A stretch of DNA of 16,242 bases. Origin: Fibrobacter sp. UBA4309 (lineage in GTDB: Bacteria > Fibrobacterota > Fibrobacteria > Fibrobacterales > Fibrobacteraceae). Positions 4,561 to 12,235 of the stretch are shown here, piece after piece; position 1 is the stretch's first letter, and each line of letters begins with the position of its first letter. A program made the translations under genes and the position numbers. The notes below the pieces were generated by a model. The model saw only the letters and a list, made by a program, of their open reading frames with translations, was not told the origin of the DNA and made no database searches. The stretch is taken from assembly GCF_002395745.1 (NCBI RefSeq), contig NZ_DGUN01000044.1:94310-110551 (forward strand). The letters are read 5' to 3'.

Positions 4561-6636
4561 TTAGGCGTTTGCCTTCTTGAAGGCTTCAACATTCGCCTTG
4601 AACTCGGCGAGGTATTCCTTGGCCTTCGCGGCGACTGCCTCGGGCACGTAGCCGAATTCCTTCTCGAGCACGCCGGCCGGAGCGGAAGCGCCGAAGCGTT
4701 CCAGACCGCAAGCCTTGCCGAACCCGCCGACCACGCGGTCGAAGAGGACCGGAAGGCCGCTGGAGAGAGCGAACACCGGAGTCCAGGGCACGAGCACCTG
4801 GTCGCGGTAGGCCTTGTCCTGCTTGAGGAAGAGAGCCGGGCTAATCATGGAGACCACGCGCACGGCCTTGCCTTCGGCGCGGAGGAGTTCGGCAGCCTGG
4901 TGTTCCAGGAGCACGTCGGAACCGTTCGCGACGAGAGTGAGGTCCGGGTTCTTTCCCGCTGCGGTATTGTCGCTCACGATGTAGGCGCCCTTGCGGCAGG
5001 CCTTCGCGGCTTCGTAACGGTTTTCGCCGGGGAGCGTATTCACCACCTGGCGGGTAAGGATAAGCGCCGTCGGGCTGTCGTTGTTCTCGAAAGCCATTTC
5101 CCAGGCGGCGAGAGTCTCGAATGCGTCCGCCGGACGGAGCACGAGCATTTCGGCCTTGCCGTTTTCCTTCGTGAGGTCTTCGAGCAGGCGAATCTGCGTT
5201 TCGTGTTCGATGGGCTGGTGCGTCGGGCCGTCTTCGCCCACGCGGAAGCTATCGTGCGTGAACACGTACTTGACAGGCAGGCCCATGAGGGCGGCCATGC
5301 GGATAGCGGGCTTCATGAAGTCGCTGAACACGAAGAACGTGGCGCAAATCGGGAACAGGCCCTTCTGCAACGCGATACCGTTCATGATGGCGCCCATCGT
5401 GAGTTCCGCGACGCCCACCTGAACAAACGCGCCCTTGAAGTCGTTCGGACGGAAGATGCCCGTCTTGTTGAGGAACGCCTGCGTATTGTCGGAGTTCGAA
5501 AGGTCGGCGGAACTGCAAATGATGTTGTGGAAATTTTCGGCGAGGTAGCCGAGAACCGTACCGCTCGTAACGCGGGTAGCGACGCCTTCCTTGATGGGGA
5601 GGTTCGAGAGGTTGAGCACCGGAGCCTTGCCGGAGAGCCATTCATTGAGGGTCGCGGACTTTTCGGCATTCGCCTTGTCCCAGTCGGCCTTGGCCTTCTT
5701 CCATTCGGCAACTTCCTTGCGAAGTTCGTTTGCGCGGGCTTCGAATGCAGCCTTCACGTCGTCGAACACCTGGAACGGATCGTCTGGGTTACCGCCGAGG
5801 TTCTTGACCGTCGCGGTAGTAGAAGCACCGGCAGCGTTGAGCGGCTGCCCGTGCGTAGAAACTTCACCTTCGTAGCTCTTGCCATCTTCGGCAACGGCGC
5901 CCTTGGCCATCGTGGTGTGGCCGAACACGAGCGTCGGCTTTTCCTTCTCGGCCCAAGCTTCCTTGAAAGCCTTGCGGAGTTCGGCGATGTTGGAACCGTC
6001 GCATTCGATAACGCGGAAACCCCATGCCTTGTACTGGCCGACGAAGTCGTGGCTCATCACGTCTTCGGTCTTGCAGCTGAGCTGCACCTGGTTCGCGTCG
6101 TAGAAGAAGATGAGGTTCGAAAGCTTGAGGTGACCGGCGATGCGGCCCACGCCGTAGGCAATTTCTTCTTCGAGGCCGCCGTCAGAAACGAGGCAGACAG
6201 TCTTGTGCTCGAGGATGGAGCCGAAGCGTTCCACCATGAAGCGTTCGGCGATGGCGGCGCCAAGGGCGATGCCGTGGCCAATACCGAGCGGGCCCGAAGA
6301 GTTCTCGATGCCGAGCATCACATCGAGTTCGGGGTGGCCCGGAGTGCGGCTGCCGAGCTGGCGGAAGTCCTTCACGTCGTCGAGCGTGAGGCGGTTCGTG
6401 AGGACGAGCTCGGAGTACAGGAGCGGGCTCATGTGGCCCGGGTCCATGAAGAAGCGGTCGCGGCCCATCCATTCGGCGTCGTCCGGATCGTAGCGCAAGA
6501 ATTCCGCGAACAACAGCGTGATGGCGTCGGCGGCGCCCATGGCACCACCCGGATGTCCGGACTTCGCCTTCTGCACCATCGCGGCAGAAAGGATTCGGAC
6601 GTTGTCGGCTGCTTTCGTAACTAGAGAATCTTGCAC
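4561..6636 (-). CDS. tkt: Transketolase, divergent full-length form
   Basis: Thiamine-diphosphate enzyme of the non-oxidative pentose phosphate pathway, moving two-carbon units between ketose and aldose phosphates. The start is best placed at GTG 6636 (691 residues), which has SD GAGAGG seven nt upstream; the in-frame TTG at 6651 lies over that SD. Motifs are SGHPGGAMG (26-34), DPGHMSPLLYSEL (65-77), the ThDP/Mg motif (D152 of SDGGLEEE, N182 of DANQV), the Glu of GVAELTMGAI in the second half, and HDSFRVGEDGPTHQP. Both catalytic domains and the C-terminal domain are present. Departures from the usual sequence are S151 for the first Gly of GDG, GPLGIGHG instead of GPLGQG, and GVAEL instead of GVREF. 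It could have shifted substrate use. Confidence 0.93.
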   Translation of the reverse strand: MQDSLVTKAADNVRILSAAMVQKAKSGHPGGAMGAADAITLLFAEFLRYDPDDAEWMGRDRFFMDPGHMSPLLYSELVLTNRLTLDDVKDFRQLGSRTPGHPELDVMLGIENSSGPLGIGHGIALGAAIAERFMVERFGSILEHKTVCLVSDGGLEEEIAYGVGRIAGHLKLSNLIFFYDANQVQLSCKTEDVMSHDFVGQYKAWGFRVIECDGSNIAELRKAFKEAWAEKEKPTLVFGHTTMAKGAVAEDGKSYEGEVSTHGQPLNAAGASTTATVKNLGGNPDDPFQVFDDVKAAFEARANELRKEVAEWKKAKADWDKANAEKSATLNEWLSGKAPVLNLSNLPIKEGVATRVTSGTVLGYLAENFHNIICSSADLSNSDNTQAFLNKTGIFRPNDFKGAFVQVGVAELTMGAIMNGIALQKGLFPICATFFVFSDFMKPAIRMAALMGLPVKYVFTHDSFRVGEDGPTHQPIEHETQIRLLEDLTKENGKAEMLVLRPADAFETLAAWEMAFENNDSPTALILTRQVVNTLPGENRYEAAKACRKGAYIVSDNTAAGKNPDLTLVANGSDVLLEHQAAELLRAEGKAVRVVSMISPALFLKQDKAYRDQVLVPWTPVFALSSGLPVLFDRVVGGFGKACGLERFGASAPAGVLEKEFGYVPEAVAAKAKEYLAEFKANVEAFKKANA

Positions 6637-6644
6637 GGTAAAAC

Positions 6645-6704
6645 CTCTCAAGGTGTTGTTTTTTACGCGCCAAATGTAGCTTTTTTTACGGTTTCTCTCA
6701 AGGT
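6645..6704 (-). repeat. 10-bp direct repeat ctctcaaggt in the tkt leader and promoter
   Basis: The plus-strand string ctctcaaggt occurs at 6645-6654, covering the tkt SD and TTG, and at 6695-6704, covering the -35. The copies are exactly 50 bp apart and each lies next to acggt. They may be paired operator half-sites or chance. Confidence 0.45.
6673..6701 (-). promoter_or_regulatory. tkt promoter (TTGAGA-17-TACATT)
   Basis: On the minus strand, -35 TTGAGA (6696-6701) and -10 TACATT (6673-6678, extended TACATTTG) are spaced 17 nt apart. The expected start near 6666 gives a leader of about 30 nt containing the SD GAGAGG that serves the GTG at 6636. Confidence 0.65.
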
Positions 6705-6756
6705 CAATCCCGCCAAGAAATGAGCGTGAAAAAGAAAAAATTATATTTTGGTGACA

Positions 6757-6777
6757 TATACTAGAGTATCCTAAAGG
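6757..6777 (+). promoter_or_regulatory. Candidate -10 (TATACT) and SD for the GT-C gene
   Basis: TATACT (6757-6762) and, further upstream, TATATT (6742-6747) lie in the 149-nt divergent gap shared with tkt. SD AAAGG (6773-6777) sits 8 nt before the ATG at 6786. No good -35 is visible for either hexamer, so the choice of -10 is open. Confidence 0.45.
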
Positions 6778-6785
6778 CTAACAAA

Positions 6786-9389
6786 ATGTCGTTTAAAGAT
6801 TCCATTCTATTGATTCTCAAGAACTTAGCCCATCCGGCAGGCATTATCGGGCTAATCGTCGCCCTGGCAATTCCCTTCCTCGTCTATCTGGGTCCGAATG
6901 TCGGTCACAAGGAAACCATCCGCCAGCTAGACCTCTACCTCCCTCTCCCCCTCTTCGGCGTGCAGCTCATAGCGGCAATCGTCCTGTTCTGCCTCCTGAA
7001 CAAGGACTTCCGTGAATGGATCAAGGGGATTCTCCCCGAAAAAGCCTTCAGCATCATGGCGGTCGTATTCGCCGTGGCCATCGCCATTTTCGCCGGCACC
7101 CAGATTGAAGCCCGCCACCGCGTGCAGAGTGACGAAAGCGTATTCATGTCCGTCGCCCAGAACATGTACTACAACCATGAAAGCGGTACCTGCAACCAGG
7201 GATACTTCGAGAACGGCGGCCTCAACTGCGTCGGGAAATCAAACAGTTTCAAGACCAAGGGACTCTCCTTCCTCTATTACCTAGGGATGCCCCTGTTCGG
7301 TTCTAACCTTCACTGGATCTTCAATGCCGAGCTCCTGATGCTCCCGCTATCGTTCCTCCTGATGTTCCTCGCGATCGTCGCCTGGACGCGCCAACCCCTG
7401 CTCGCCTTCTTCGCGGCCCTTCTCACGGCACTGCAGCCGACCGTAATGTTCCAGTTCCGCGCCATGTCGGTGGAACCGCTCTACATTTTCCTCTCCGCGC
7501 TTTCGCTCCTGATTTTCAAGTGGGCTTACGACCGCAACACGATTAAGCACTGGGCACTCCTCGCCCTCAGCCTCGCATTCTTCGCCCAGACCCGCCAGGA
7601 AACGGCTTTCTGCCTGCTCGCCTTTATTCTGTTCGCACTCCCGAAACTGCTCGACAAGAAGGACTGCAAGGCCCCCACGTTCTTCGTGACGCTCTCGCTG
7701 TTCTCGGTACCCGCGCTCCTTACCATCAGCTACTTCCAGGGATTCGGTTTCCAGGGCGGCGAATACGAAGCGCACGGGCACTTCCTAGAAGATCTCGCCA
7801 AGAACTGGACCGAAATGACCAAGCCGCTCAAGGAAAACGGCGAACTCGAGAATCCCTTCCTCACCTATTTCAACTACCTGTTCGCCATCGGTGGCATCTA
7901 CTTGCTTTTCCGCGCCTTCTACGACGCGCGTAAAGGCGACAAGTTCTATCTCTGGACGCTTGTATTCCTTGTTCTTTACCACATCCAGACCTATGTCATC
8001 CTGGAAAACGTCTCGGGCGATTTCAGCATCCAGATCAACCAGCGCTACAGTCTGGTGATGCTGCCCAGCATGGCCTTTGTCGGCGCTCTTCCCGTGGCAC
8101 ACGCCATCCAGTATTTTGCCGAATCCATTGACAAGAAGAAAATCGCAAGGCTTTCCTTTATCGGTTGCGTTATCGTTTCGTTGCTCTTTACCGGCTGGAC
8201 ATTCCACTACAAAGCCGACTTCAACAACAACATCATGTACAACAGGAACCACCTGACCATCGAGGAATACGAAATCTGGCAGTGGCTGAACGAACAGCCG
8301 CAAGCCGAAAGGCTATTCATCTATGGCCGTCCGTGGCATTTCGTGGGTTACGGAGTCTCTTCCATCCACTACGACAAGGCTCGCCAGATGAACGATTCCG
8401 AGCTGCAAGGATTGATCGACAAATACAATGGCGAAGTCTACTATATCCGCGGTCTGGACTGCTGGGACAGCCAGACATACCACAAGAAGGCCGTCGAGCA
8501 CCGCATCGCCACCACTTGTGACGTCTTTGAACGCGAAATGGACATGGTCGGCGTCAAGAACATCCTCATCACCAACAATTACTGGGTTCAGATTGCCAAG
8601 TTCAACGGGCGCAAGAACTACAACCCCAAGAACATCATCACCATCGAAGACGCGAACCTGAACGAGGCCCCGGCCGAAGAAAAGCTGAACCTCAACGAAC
8701 TCGAGGAGAATACCGACGTCAACAAGATTGTCATCGACACGCTGCGATACAATTACGAACTCAAGGAAACCTCCGATGCCGCGGCAAATTGGGAAATCCT
8801 AATATTACTGAACAAGAAGATTATGGAACGCACGAAATACGAAGCCGGCAAGAAGGAAATCGCCATACCGGGCGACACCCTCCAGCCAGGTTACAACCAG
8901 ATTCGTTTCATCATCCAGGATATAGTCAAGAACAGCAAGGTCGCCGACATCTCGAAGTTCTTCTTCAACAAGGCGAACGGAGTGATTCCGCTTTCCGACC
9001 TGAAATACGAGAGCCACGCACAGGGATGGGGTTCCATCCACCAGAACCAGAGCATCGAAGGGAACCCGCTTACTATTGACGGGCAGAAGTTCGAGAACGG
9101 ATTCGGCACGCACGCCGCCTCCGAAACCACCTACGACATCGGCGAAAAGTATTCCAGCTTCCGCACCTCTTTCGGACTCGACGACGAAAGCCTCTGTAGC
9201 GAAGGCGTCCACGTCGAGATCCTCGGCGACGGAGCGGTCCTCGCACAGAGTCCCGTATTCCAGAACGGAATAGTCCACACCCTGACAGCAAATGTCCAGG
9301 GCATACAGAAGCTCACGCTCAAGGCCATTCCCAAGAACGGCATCGACTGCACCCACGTCGATTTCGTGAATTCCGTATTGATTCCCTAG
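6786..9389 (+). CDS. GT-C membrane glycosyltransferase with C-terminal NPCBM domain
   Basis: Large 867-residue envelope protein. Residues 1 to about 475 contain many hydrophobic helices (about 18-36, 55-72, 84-103, 165-200 and further to about 470), in the style of polyisoprenyl-phosphate-dependent GT-C enzymes (ArnT/PMT/GT39-like). The acidic pair D116-E117 in the first long periplasmic loop (RVQSDESVF) matches the position of the catalytic acid. Residues 475-735 are a soluble, presumably periplasmic region of unknown fold. Residues about 738-867 match NPCBM/NEW2 carbohydrate-binding domains (GNPLTIDGQKFENGFGTHA, YDIG, FGLDDE, HVEILGDGAVL, GIDCTHVDFVNSVL). The likely job is transfer of a sugar from a lipid carrier to a glycan or protein acceptor, with the NPCBM holding the glycan. 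The next gene can supply the lipid-linked donor. The acceptor is unknown. Confidence 0.82.
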   Translation: MSFKDSILLILKNLAHPAGIIGLIVALAIPFLVYLGPNVGHKETIRQLDLYLPLPLFGVQLIAAIVLFCLLNKDFREWIKGILPEKAFSIMAVVFAVAIAIFAGTQIEARHRVQSDESVFMSVAQNMYYNHESGTCNQGYFENGGLNCVGKSNSFKTKGLSFLYYLGMPLFGSNLHWIFNAELLMLPLSFLLMFLAIVAWTRQPLLAFFAALLTALQPTVMFQFRAMSVEPLYIFLSALSLLIFKWAYDRNTIKHWALLALSLAFFAQTRQETAFCLLAFILFALPKLLDKKDCKAPTFFVTLSLFSVPALLTISYFQGFGFQGGEYEAHGHFLEDLAKNWTEMTKPLKENGELENPFLTYFNYLFAIGGIYLLFRAFYDARKGDKFYLWTLVFLVLYHIQTYVILENVSGDFSIQINQRYSLVMLPSMAFVGALPVAHAIQYFAESIDKKKIARLSFIGCVIVSLLFTGWTFHYKADFNNNIMYNRNHLTIEEYEIWQWLNEQPQAERLFIYGRPWHFVGYGVSSIHYDKARQMNDSELQGLIDKYNGEVYYIRGLDCWDSQTYHKKAVEHRIATTCDVFEREMDMVGVKNILITNNYWVQIAKFNGRKNYNPKNIITIEDANLNEAPAEEKLNLNELEENTDVNKIVIDTLRYNYELKETSDAAANWEILILLNKKIMERTKYEAGKKEIAIPGDTLQPGYNQIRFIIQDIVKNSKVADISKFFFNKANGVIPLSDLKYESHAQGWGSIHQNQSIEGNPLTIDGQKFENGFGTHAASETTYDIGEKYSSFRTSFGLDDESLCSEGVHVEILGDGAVLAQSPVFQNGIVHTLTANVQGIQKLTLKAIPKNGIDCTHVDFVNSVLIP

Positions 9390-9398
9390 CGGCTTCGC

Positions 9399-9481
9399 CG
9401 TAGTTCCTAGTTCTGAGTTCTTAGTTACTAGTATGGCATTTTCAAGACGCTTCTTGATATTTGAAATACTAGTAACTAGTA
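9399..9481. repeat. Heptamer tandem repeats and inverted repeat between the glycosyltransferase genes
   Basis: Five degenerate 7-mers (CGTAGTT, CCTAGTT, CTGAGTT, CTTAGTT, ACTAGTA) run without gap from 9399 to 9433, and two ACTAGTA units lie at 9468-9481. Perfect 13-nt inverted arms at 9422-9434 and 9466-9478 enclose a smaller hairpin (TCAAGA-cgct-TCTTGA, 9442-9457). No terminator-type T run follows. It looks like an intergenic repeat element; its function is unknown. Confidence 0.6.
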
Positions 9482-9491
9482 ACTCTTTTAC

Positions 9492-9497
9492 TATAAT
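9492..9497 (+). promoter_or_regulatory. -10 element TATAAT seven nt before the GT2 start
   Basis: A consensus TATAAT is followed by only 7 nt before ATG 9505, with no SD. It predicts a leaderless transcript, as for nrdR. No -35 match lies at 16-18 nt upstream, where the repeat element ends. Confidence 0.5.
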
Positions 9498-9504
9498 TAC
9501 CCAT

Positions 9505-10419
9505 ATGCTCTTATCCGTAATCATACCCGTCTTTAACGAAGAAGAAATTGTCGCCGAAACCTACCGCGTCCTGGAAGAAGAACTCAAGGACGTGGAGCAC
9601 GAACTCATTTTCGTGAACGACGGCTCGAAGGACAAGACCCGCGAAATTGTCGAAGGGCTCCTTCCGAGCAACCCGAACAACAAGATTATCAACTTCAGCC
9701 GCAATTTCGGTCACCAGGCAGCCTTCAGCGCGGGCCTCGATCACGCCATAGGCGATGCCGTCGTCATTATCGACGGGGACCTGCAGGATCCGCCGAGCCT
9801 TATCCACGAGATGCTCGAGAAATGGCACGAAGGCTACCAGGTCGTGTACGCACAGCGCAACAAGCGCAAGGGCGAAACCATCTTCAAGCGCTTTACCGCG
9901 TTCGCGTTCTACCGCATCATCGGCAAGCTCACGAGCATCGACATTCCGCCCGATACTGGCGACTTCCGCCTCATGGACCGCTGCGTGGTGGACCAGCTCA
10001 AGAACCTGCCGGAACGCAGCCGCTTCTTGCGCGGACTCGTCTGCTGGGTAGGCTTCAAGAAGATTGGCGTCAAGTACGACCGTGCCGAACGCACCGCGGG
10101 CACGTCCAAGTACCCGCTCAAGAAGATGATGCGGCTTGCCTTCGACGGCATCACCGGTTTCAGTTCCGCACCGCTCAAGATCAGTTTTTACCTCGGTTTT
10201 ATCGCGACTATCGTCGGATTCGGGCTGTTCGTATGGTCTATCCTCGAGAAGTTCCTCAGCCCCGCGACAACGGTCCCCGGCTGGGCATCGCTCATGACCG
10301 CCATCGTGTTCTTCGCCGGCGTACAGCTGATCTCCATCGGCATCCTCGGCGAATATATCGGCCGCATCTACGACGAAGTCAAGCAGAGGCCACTATATAT
10401 AGAGGACAAGAAGAAATAA
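9505..10419 (+). CDS. GT2 polyisoprenyl-phosphate glycosyltransferase (GtrB/DPM1-like)
   Basis: Transfers a sugar from a nucleotide donor to undecaprenyl phosphate at the inner face of the membrane. The 304 residues have the GT-A fold motifs SVIIPVFNEEE (4-14), FVNDGSKD (36-43), IDGDLQDPP (89-97; metal-binding DxD-like), DTGDFRLMDR (150-159), ERSRFLRGL (170-178) and GTSKYPLKKM (199-208). Two membrane helices follow (about 224-245 and 262-284), then the family-typical RPLYIE tail. The start is ATG 9505: an in-frame ATG at 9433 lies inside the repeat element and would prefix residues unlike the family. It is 115 nt downstream of the GT-C gene on the same strand, a natural donor-synthase/transferase pair. 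The sugar is not identifiable. Confidence 0.92.
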   Translation: MLLSVIIPVFNEEEIVAETYRVLEEELKDVEHELIFVNDGSKDKTREIVEGLLPSNPNNKIINFSRNFGHQAAFSAGLDHAIGDAVVIIDGDLQDPPSLIHEMLEKWHEGYQVVYAQRNKRKGETIFKRFTAFAFYRIIGKLTSIDIPPDTGDFRLMDRCVVDQLKNLPERSRFLRGLVCWVGFKKIGVKYDRAERTAGTSKYPLKKMMRLAFDGITGFSSAPLKISFYLGFIATIVGFGLFVWSILEKFLSPATTVPGWASLMTAIVFFAGVQLISIGILGEYIGRIYDEVKQRPLYIEDKKK

Positions 10420-10464
10420 GCCGCTTCGCCTACCCCTATACTTTTTAATTACATTTCGTCAAGA

Positions 10465-11622
10465 ATGATGCAGAACGAAAGCTACATACTGGTCGACAAC
10501 GAGGAGGCCCTAGCCGGGCTTATCCAGGACTTGGACCTCTATGATATGGCCGCCGTCGACACGGAGGCCGATTCCATGCATCATTACCTGGCGAGGCTAT
10601 GCCTTATCCAGATTACCATAGGCGACCACCACTATATCGTCGACCCGCTCTGCGGCCTTGAGCTATCACCGTTGTTCAAGACGAAAGCCATGCAGACCCT
10701 GATTTTTCACGGAGCCGACTACGATTTGCGTCTTTTATGGCAGGCTTTCGGCTTTTCGCCAAAAAAAATCTTTGACACCATGCTGGCCGCCAAGATGCTG
10801 GGAGAACCCCACCTGGGCCTCGCTGACCTGGTACGGGAATACTTTAACGAGGAACTGAAAAAGGAAAACCAGCGCGCCGACTGGTCTATCCGCCCGCTAT
10901 CGCTGGACATGTGCGAATACGCCATCCACGACACGTTCTACCTCCATGAACTTTGCGCCATCCTTGTAGAAAAACTGCAAAAGGCCGGACGCATGCAGTG
11001 GCTCATGGAGCAGTGCGACGCCCTTATAGAACATTCACGGCAACCAAACCCGCCGAAAAAGGACCCCTGGAGGATTCCGGGTTCCAGCACCTACGATCCG
11101 TGCGGGCTCAACCTGCTGAAGCATATCTGGGAATGGCGCGAAAAAGAAGCCGAAGCGCTGGACCGTCCGCCCTACAAGGTGATGCCGGCGGAACTGATGC
11201 TCGCCATCGTTCGCGCCCAGCACGCCAACTTCCCCGAAGTCGACAAGAGCAGGCTTCCCAAGCTCCCCCGCAATTTCAAGGGAGACCGCCTCGATTCCTT
11301 CACCAAGATGCTCGAAACCGCCGTCGCCACCCCCGAAAGCGAATGGCCCGAAAGGCTGCCCAAGGCTCCGCCACCAGCAGTCGTTCCGCATTCCGACCTC
11401 CTCATCGCCCTCAAGACATGGCGAGACGAAAAAGCAGAACAGCTCAATCTCGACACATCGATGCTTGCAAACAAGACGCAACTCATCTGGCTTGCCGCCC
11501 CGGGCAACATGCCCTGGGATATCCGTTACGAAGAGGCTCACCTGATGCAGTGGCAGCGCCAAATCTGGAACGAAATCCTTAGAGAACATTTACCCACGGC
11601 AAAACGCATCGGAGAGGACTAA
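10465..11622 (+). CDS. rnd: Ribonuclease D (DEDDy exonuclease with HRDC region)
   Basis: 3'-to-5' exoribonuclease for tRNA and small-RNA 3' maturation. The 385 residues include Exo I VDTEAD (D32, E34), Exo II FHGADYDLRLL (D87), and Exo III Y152-x3-D156 in EYAIHDTFYL, so all DEDDy residues are present. FDTMLAAKML (103-112) and the LADLVREYF helix are also typical. One HRDC-like domain spans about 212-275 and a second helical unit about 308-350. The length is close to E. coli RNase D. Start ATGATG at 10465; no clear SD, with TACATT and TATACT elements upstream (10450, 10437). It is first in a five-gene operon and its stop is 3 nt before the next start. Confidence 0.92.
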   Translation: MMQNESYILVDNEEALAGLIQDLDLYDMAAVDTEADSMHHYLARLCLIQITIGDHHYIVDPLCGLELSPLFKTKAMQTLIFHGADYDLRLLWQAFGFSPKKIFDTMLAAKMLGEPHLGLADLVREYFNEELKKENQRADWSIRPLSLDMCEYAIHDTFYLHELCAILVEKLQKAGRMQWLMEQCDALIEHSRQPNPPKKDPWRIPGSSTYDPCGLNLLKHIWEWREKEAEALDRPPYKVMPAELMLAIVRAQHANFPEVDKSRLPKLPRNFKGDRLDSFTKMLETAVATPESEWPERLPKAPPPAVVPHSDLLIALKTWRDEKAEQLNLDTSMLANKTQLIWLAAPGNMPWDIRYEEAHLMQWQRQIWNEILREHLPTAKRIGED

Positions 11623-11625
11623 TCC

Positions 11626-12216
11626 ATGAGTCTCGGTGCGTCCATACTGGTCTTTCTCCTGGTCATGATTGTATTCGGCAGCAGCCCGATTGTCGATCTC
11701 GTGCTCAAGAAACGCCGCGAAAAGAAAGGTGAAGACATTATCCGGGATCCGTGGCAGCAGATACACGACATTCCAGGCTACAGGGATTCCAGGAACATCG
11801 CCGCATTCTACCCGCAAAAAGGCGAGCCGAACCTCATGCCCATCATCGAAGAACTGGCCCTGGAAGGCCGGTTGCTCCTGCCGCGGTGCGAAGGCGACGG
11901 CATCATGAATTTCTACAAGGTCGGAAATCTCCGCAAGGACCTGGTCAAGGGCCATTTCGGCATCATGGAACCGCGCGAAGGTCTCGAAAAATTCGAAGGC
12001 GACATTCCCATATTCCTGGTTCCCGGAACCAAGTTCAACTGGGACGGCAAGCGCAAGGGCCACGGCAAGGGCTACTACGACAGATTTTTGGCCAATCACC
12101 CCAAGGCATACAAGGCTGGCATCGCCACTCCCGCACAGATTACCGACGAGCCTCTGGAACAGAAAGAGACAGACGTCCAAATGGACGTGGTCATCGCCTG
12201 CAAGGAACGTTACTAG
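11626..12216 (+). CDS. 5-formyltetrahydrofolate cyclo-ligase with N-terminal membrane segment
   Basis: Converts 5-formyl-THF to 5,10-methenyl-THF using ATP. Catalytic-domain motifs are IAAFYPQKGEPNLMPIIEEL (58-77), LLLPRCEGDGIMNF (83-96), FGIMEPREG (111-119), the PIFLVPGTKFNWDG block (128-141), GHGKGYYDRFL (145-155) and a terminal MDVVIACKE. The first 35 residues are unusual: a hydrophobic helix (about 5-27) followed by KKRREKK replaces the usual cytosolic N-terminal helix, predicting an inner-membrane anchor with the enzyme in the cytosol. The start is well supported by SD GGAGAGG (11611-11617) 8 nt before ATG, and no later Met precedes the conserved core except M14 inside the hydrophobic helix. 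Operonic with rnd. Confidence 0.85.
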   Translation: MSLGASILVFLLVMIVFGSSPIVDLVLKKRREKKGEDIIRDPWQQIHDIPGYRDSRNIAAFYPQKGEPNLMPIIEELALEGRLLLPRCEGDGIMNFYKVGNLRKDLVKGHFGIMEPREGLEKFEGDIPIFLVPGTKFNWDGKRKGHGKGYYDRFLANHPKAYKAGIATPAQITDEPLEQKETDVQMDVVIACKERY

Positions 12217-12235
12217 CCGCTTCATGGAGTTTTAA

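Noticed and set aside
4549..6624. Long plus-strand ORF of 691 codons over the transketolase gene
   Set aside because: It is the exact antisense of a clear transketolase, is rich in His/Glu/Val/Ala runs typical of reverse-read GC-biased codons, and matches no family.
9399..9481. CRISPR-like array
   Set aside because: Units are 7 nt and contiguous with no unique spacers; this is a tandem repeat.
9433..9504. Upstream ATG at 9433 as the GT2 start
   Set aside because: It lies inside the heptamer and inverted repeat, adds 24 residues unlike the family, and the TATAAT lies downstream of it; ATG 9505 begins the conserved SVIIPVFNEEE strand almost at once.
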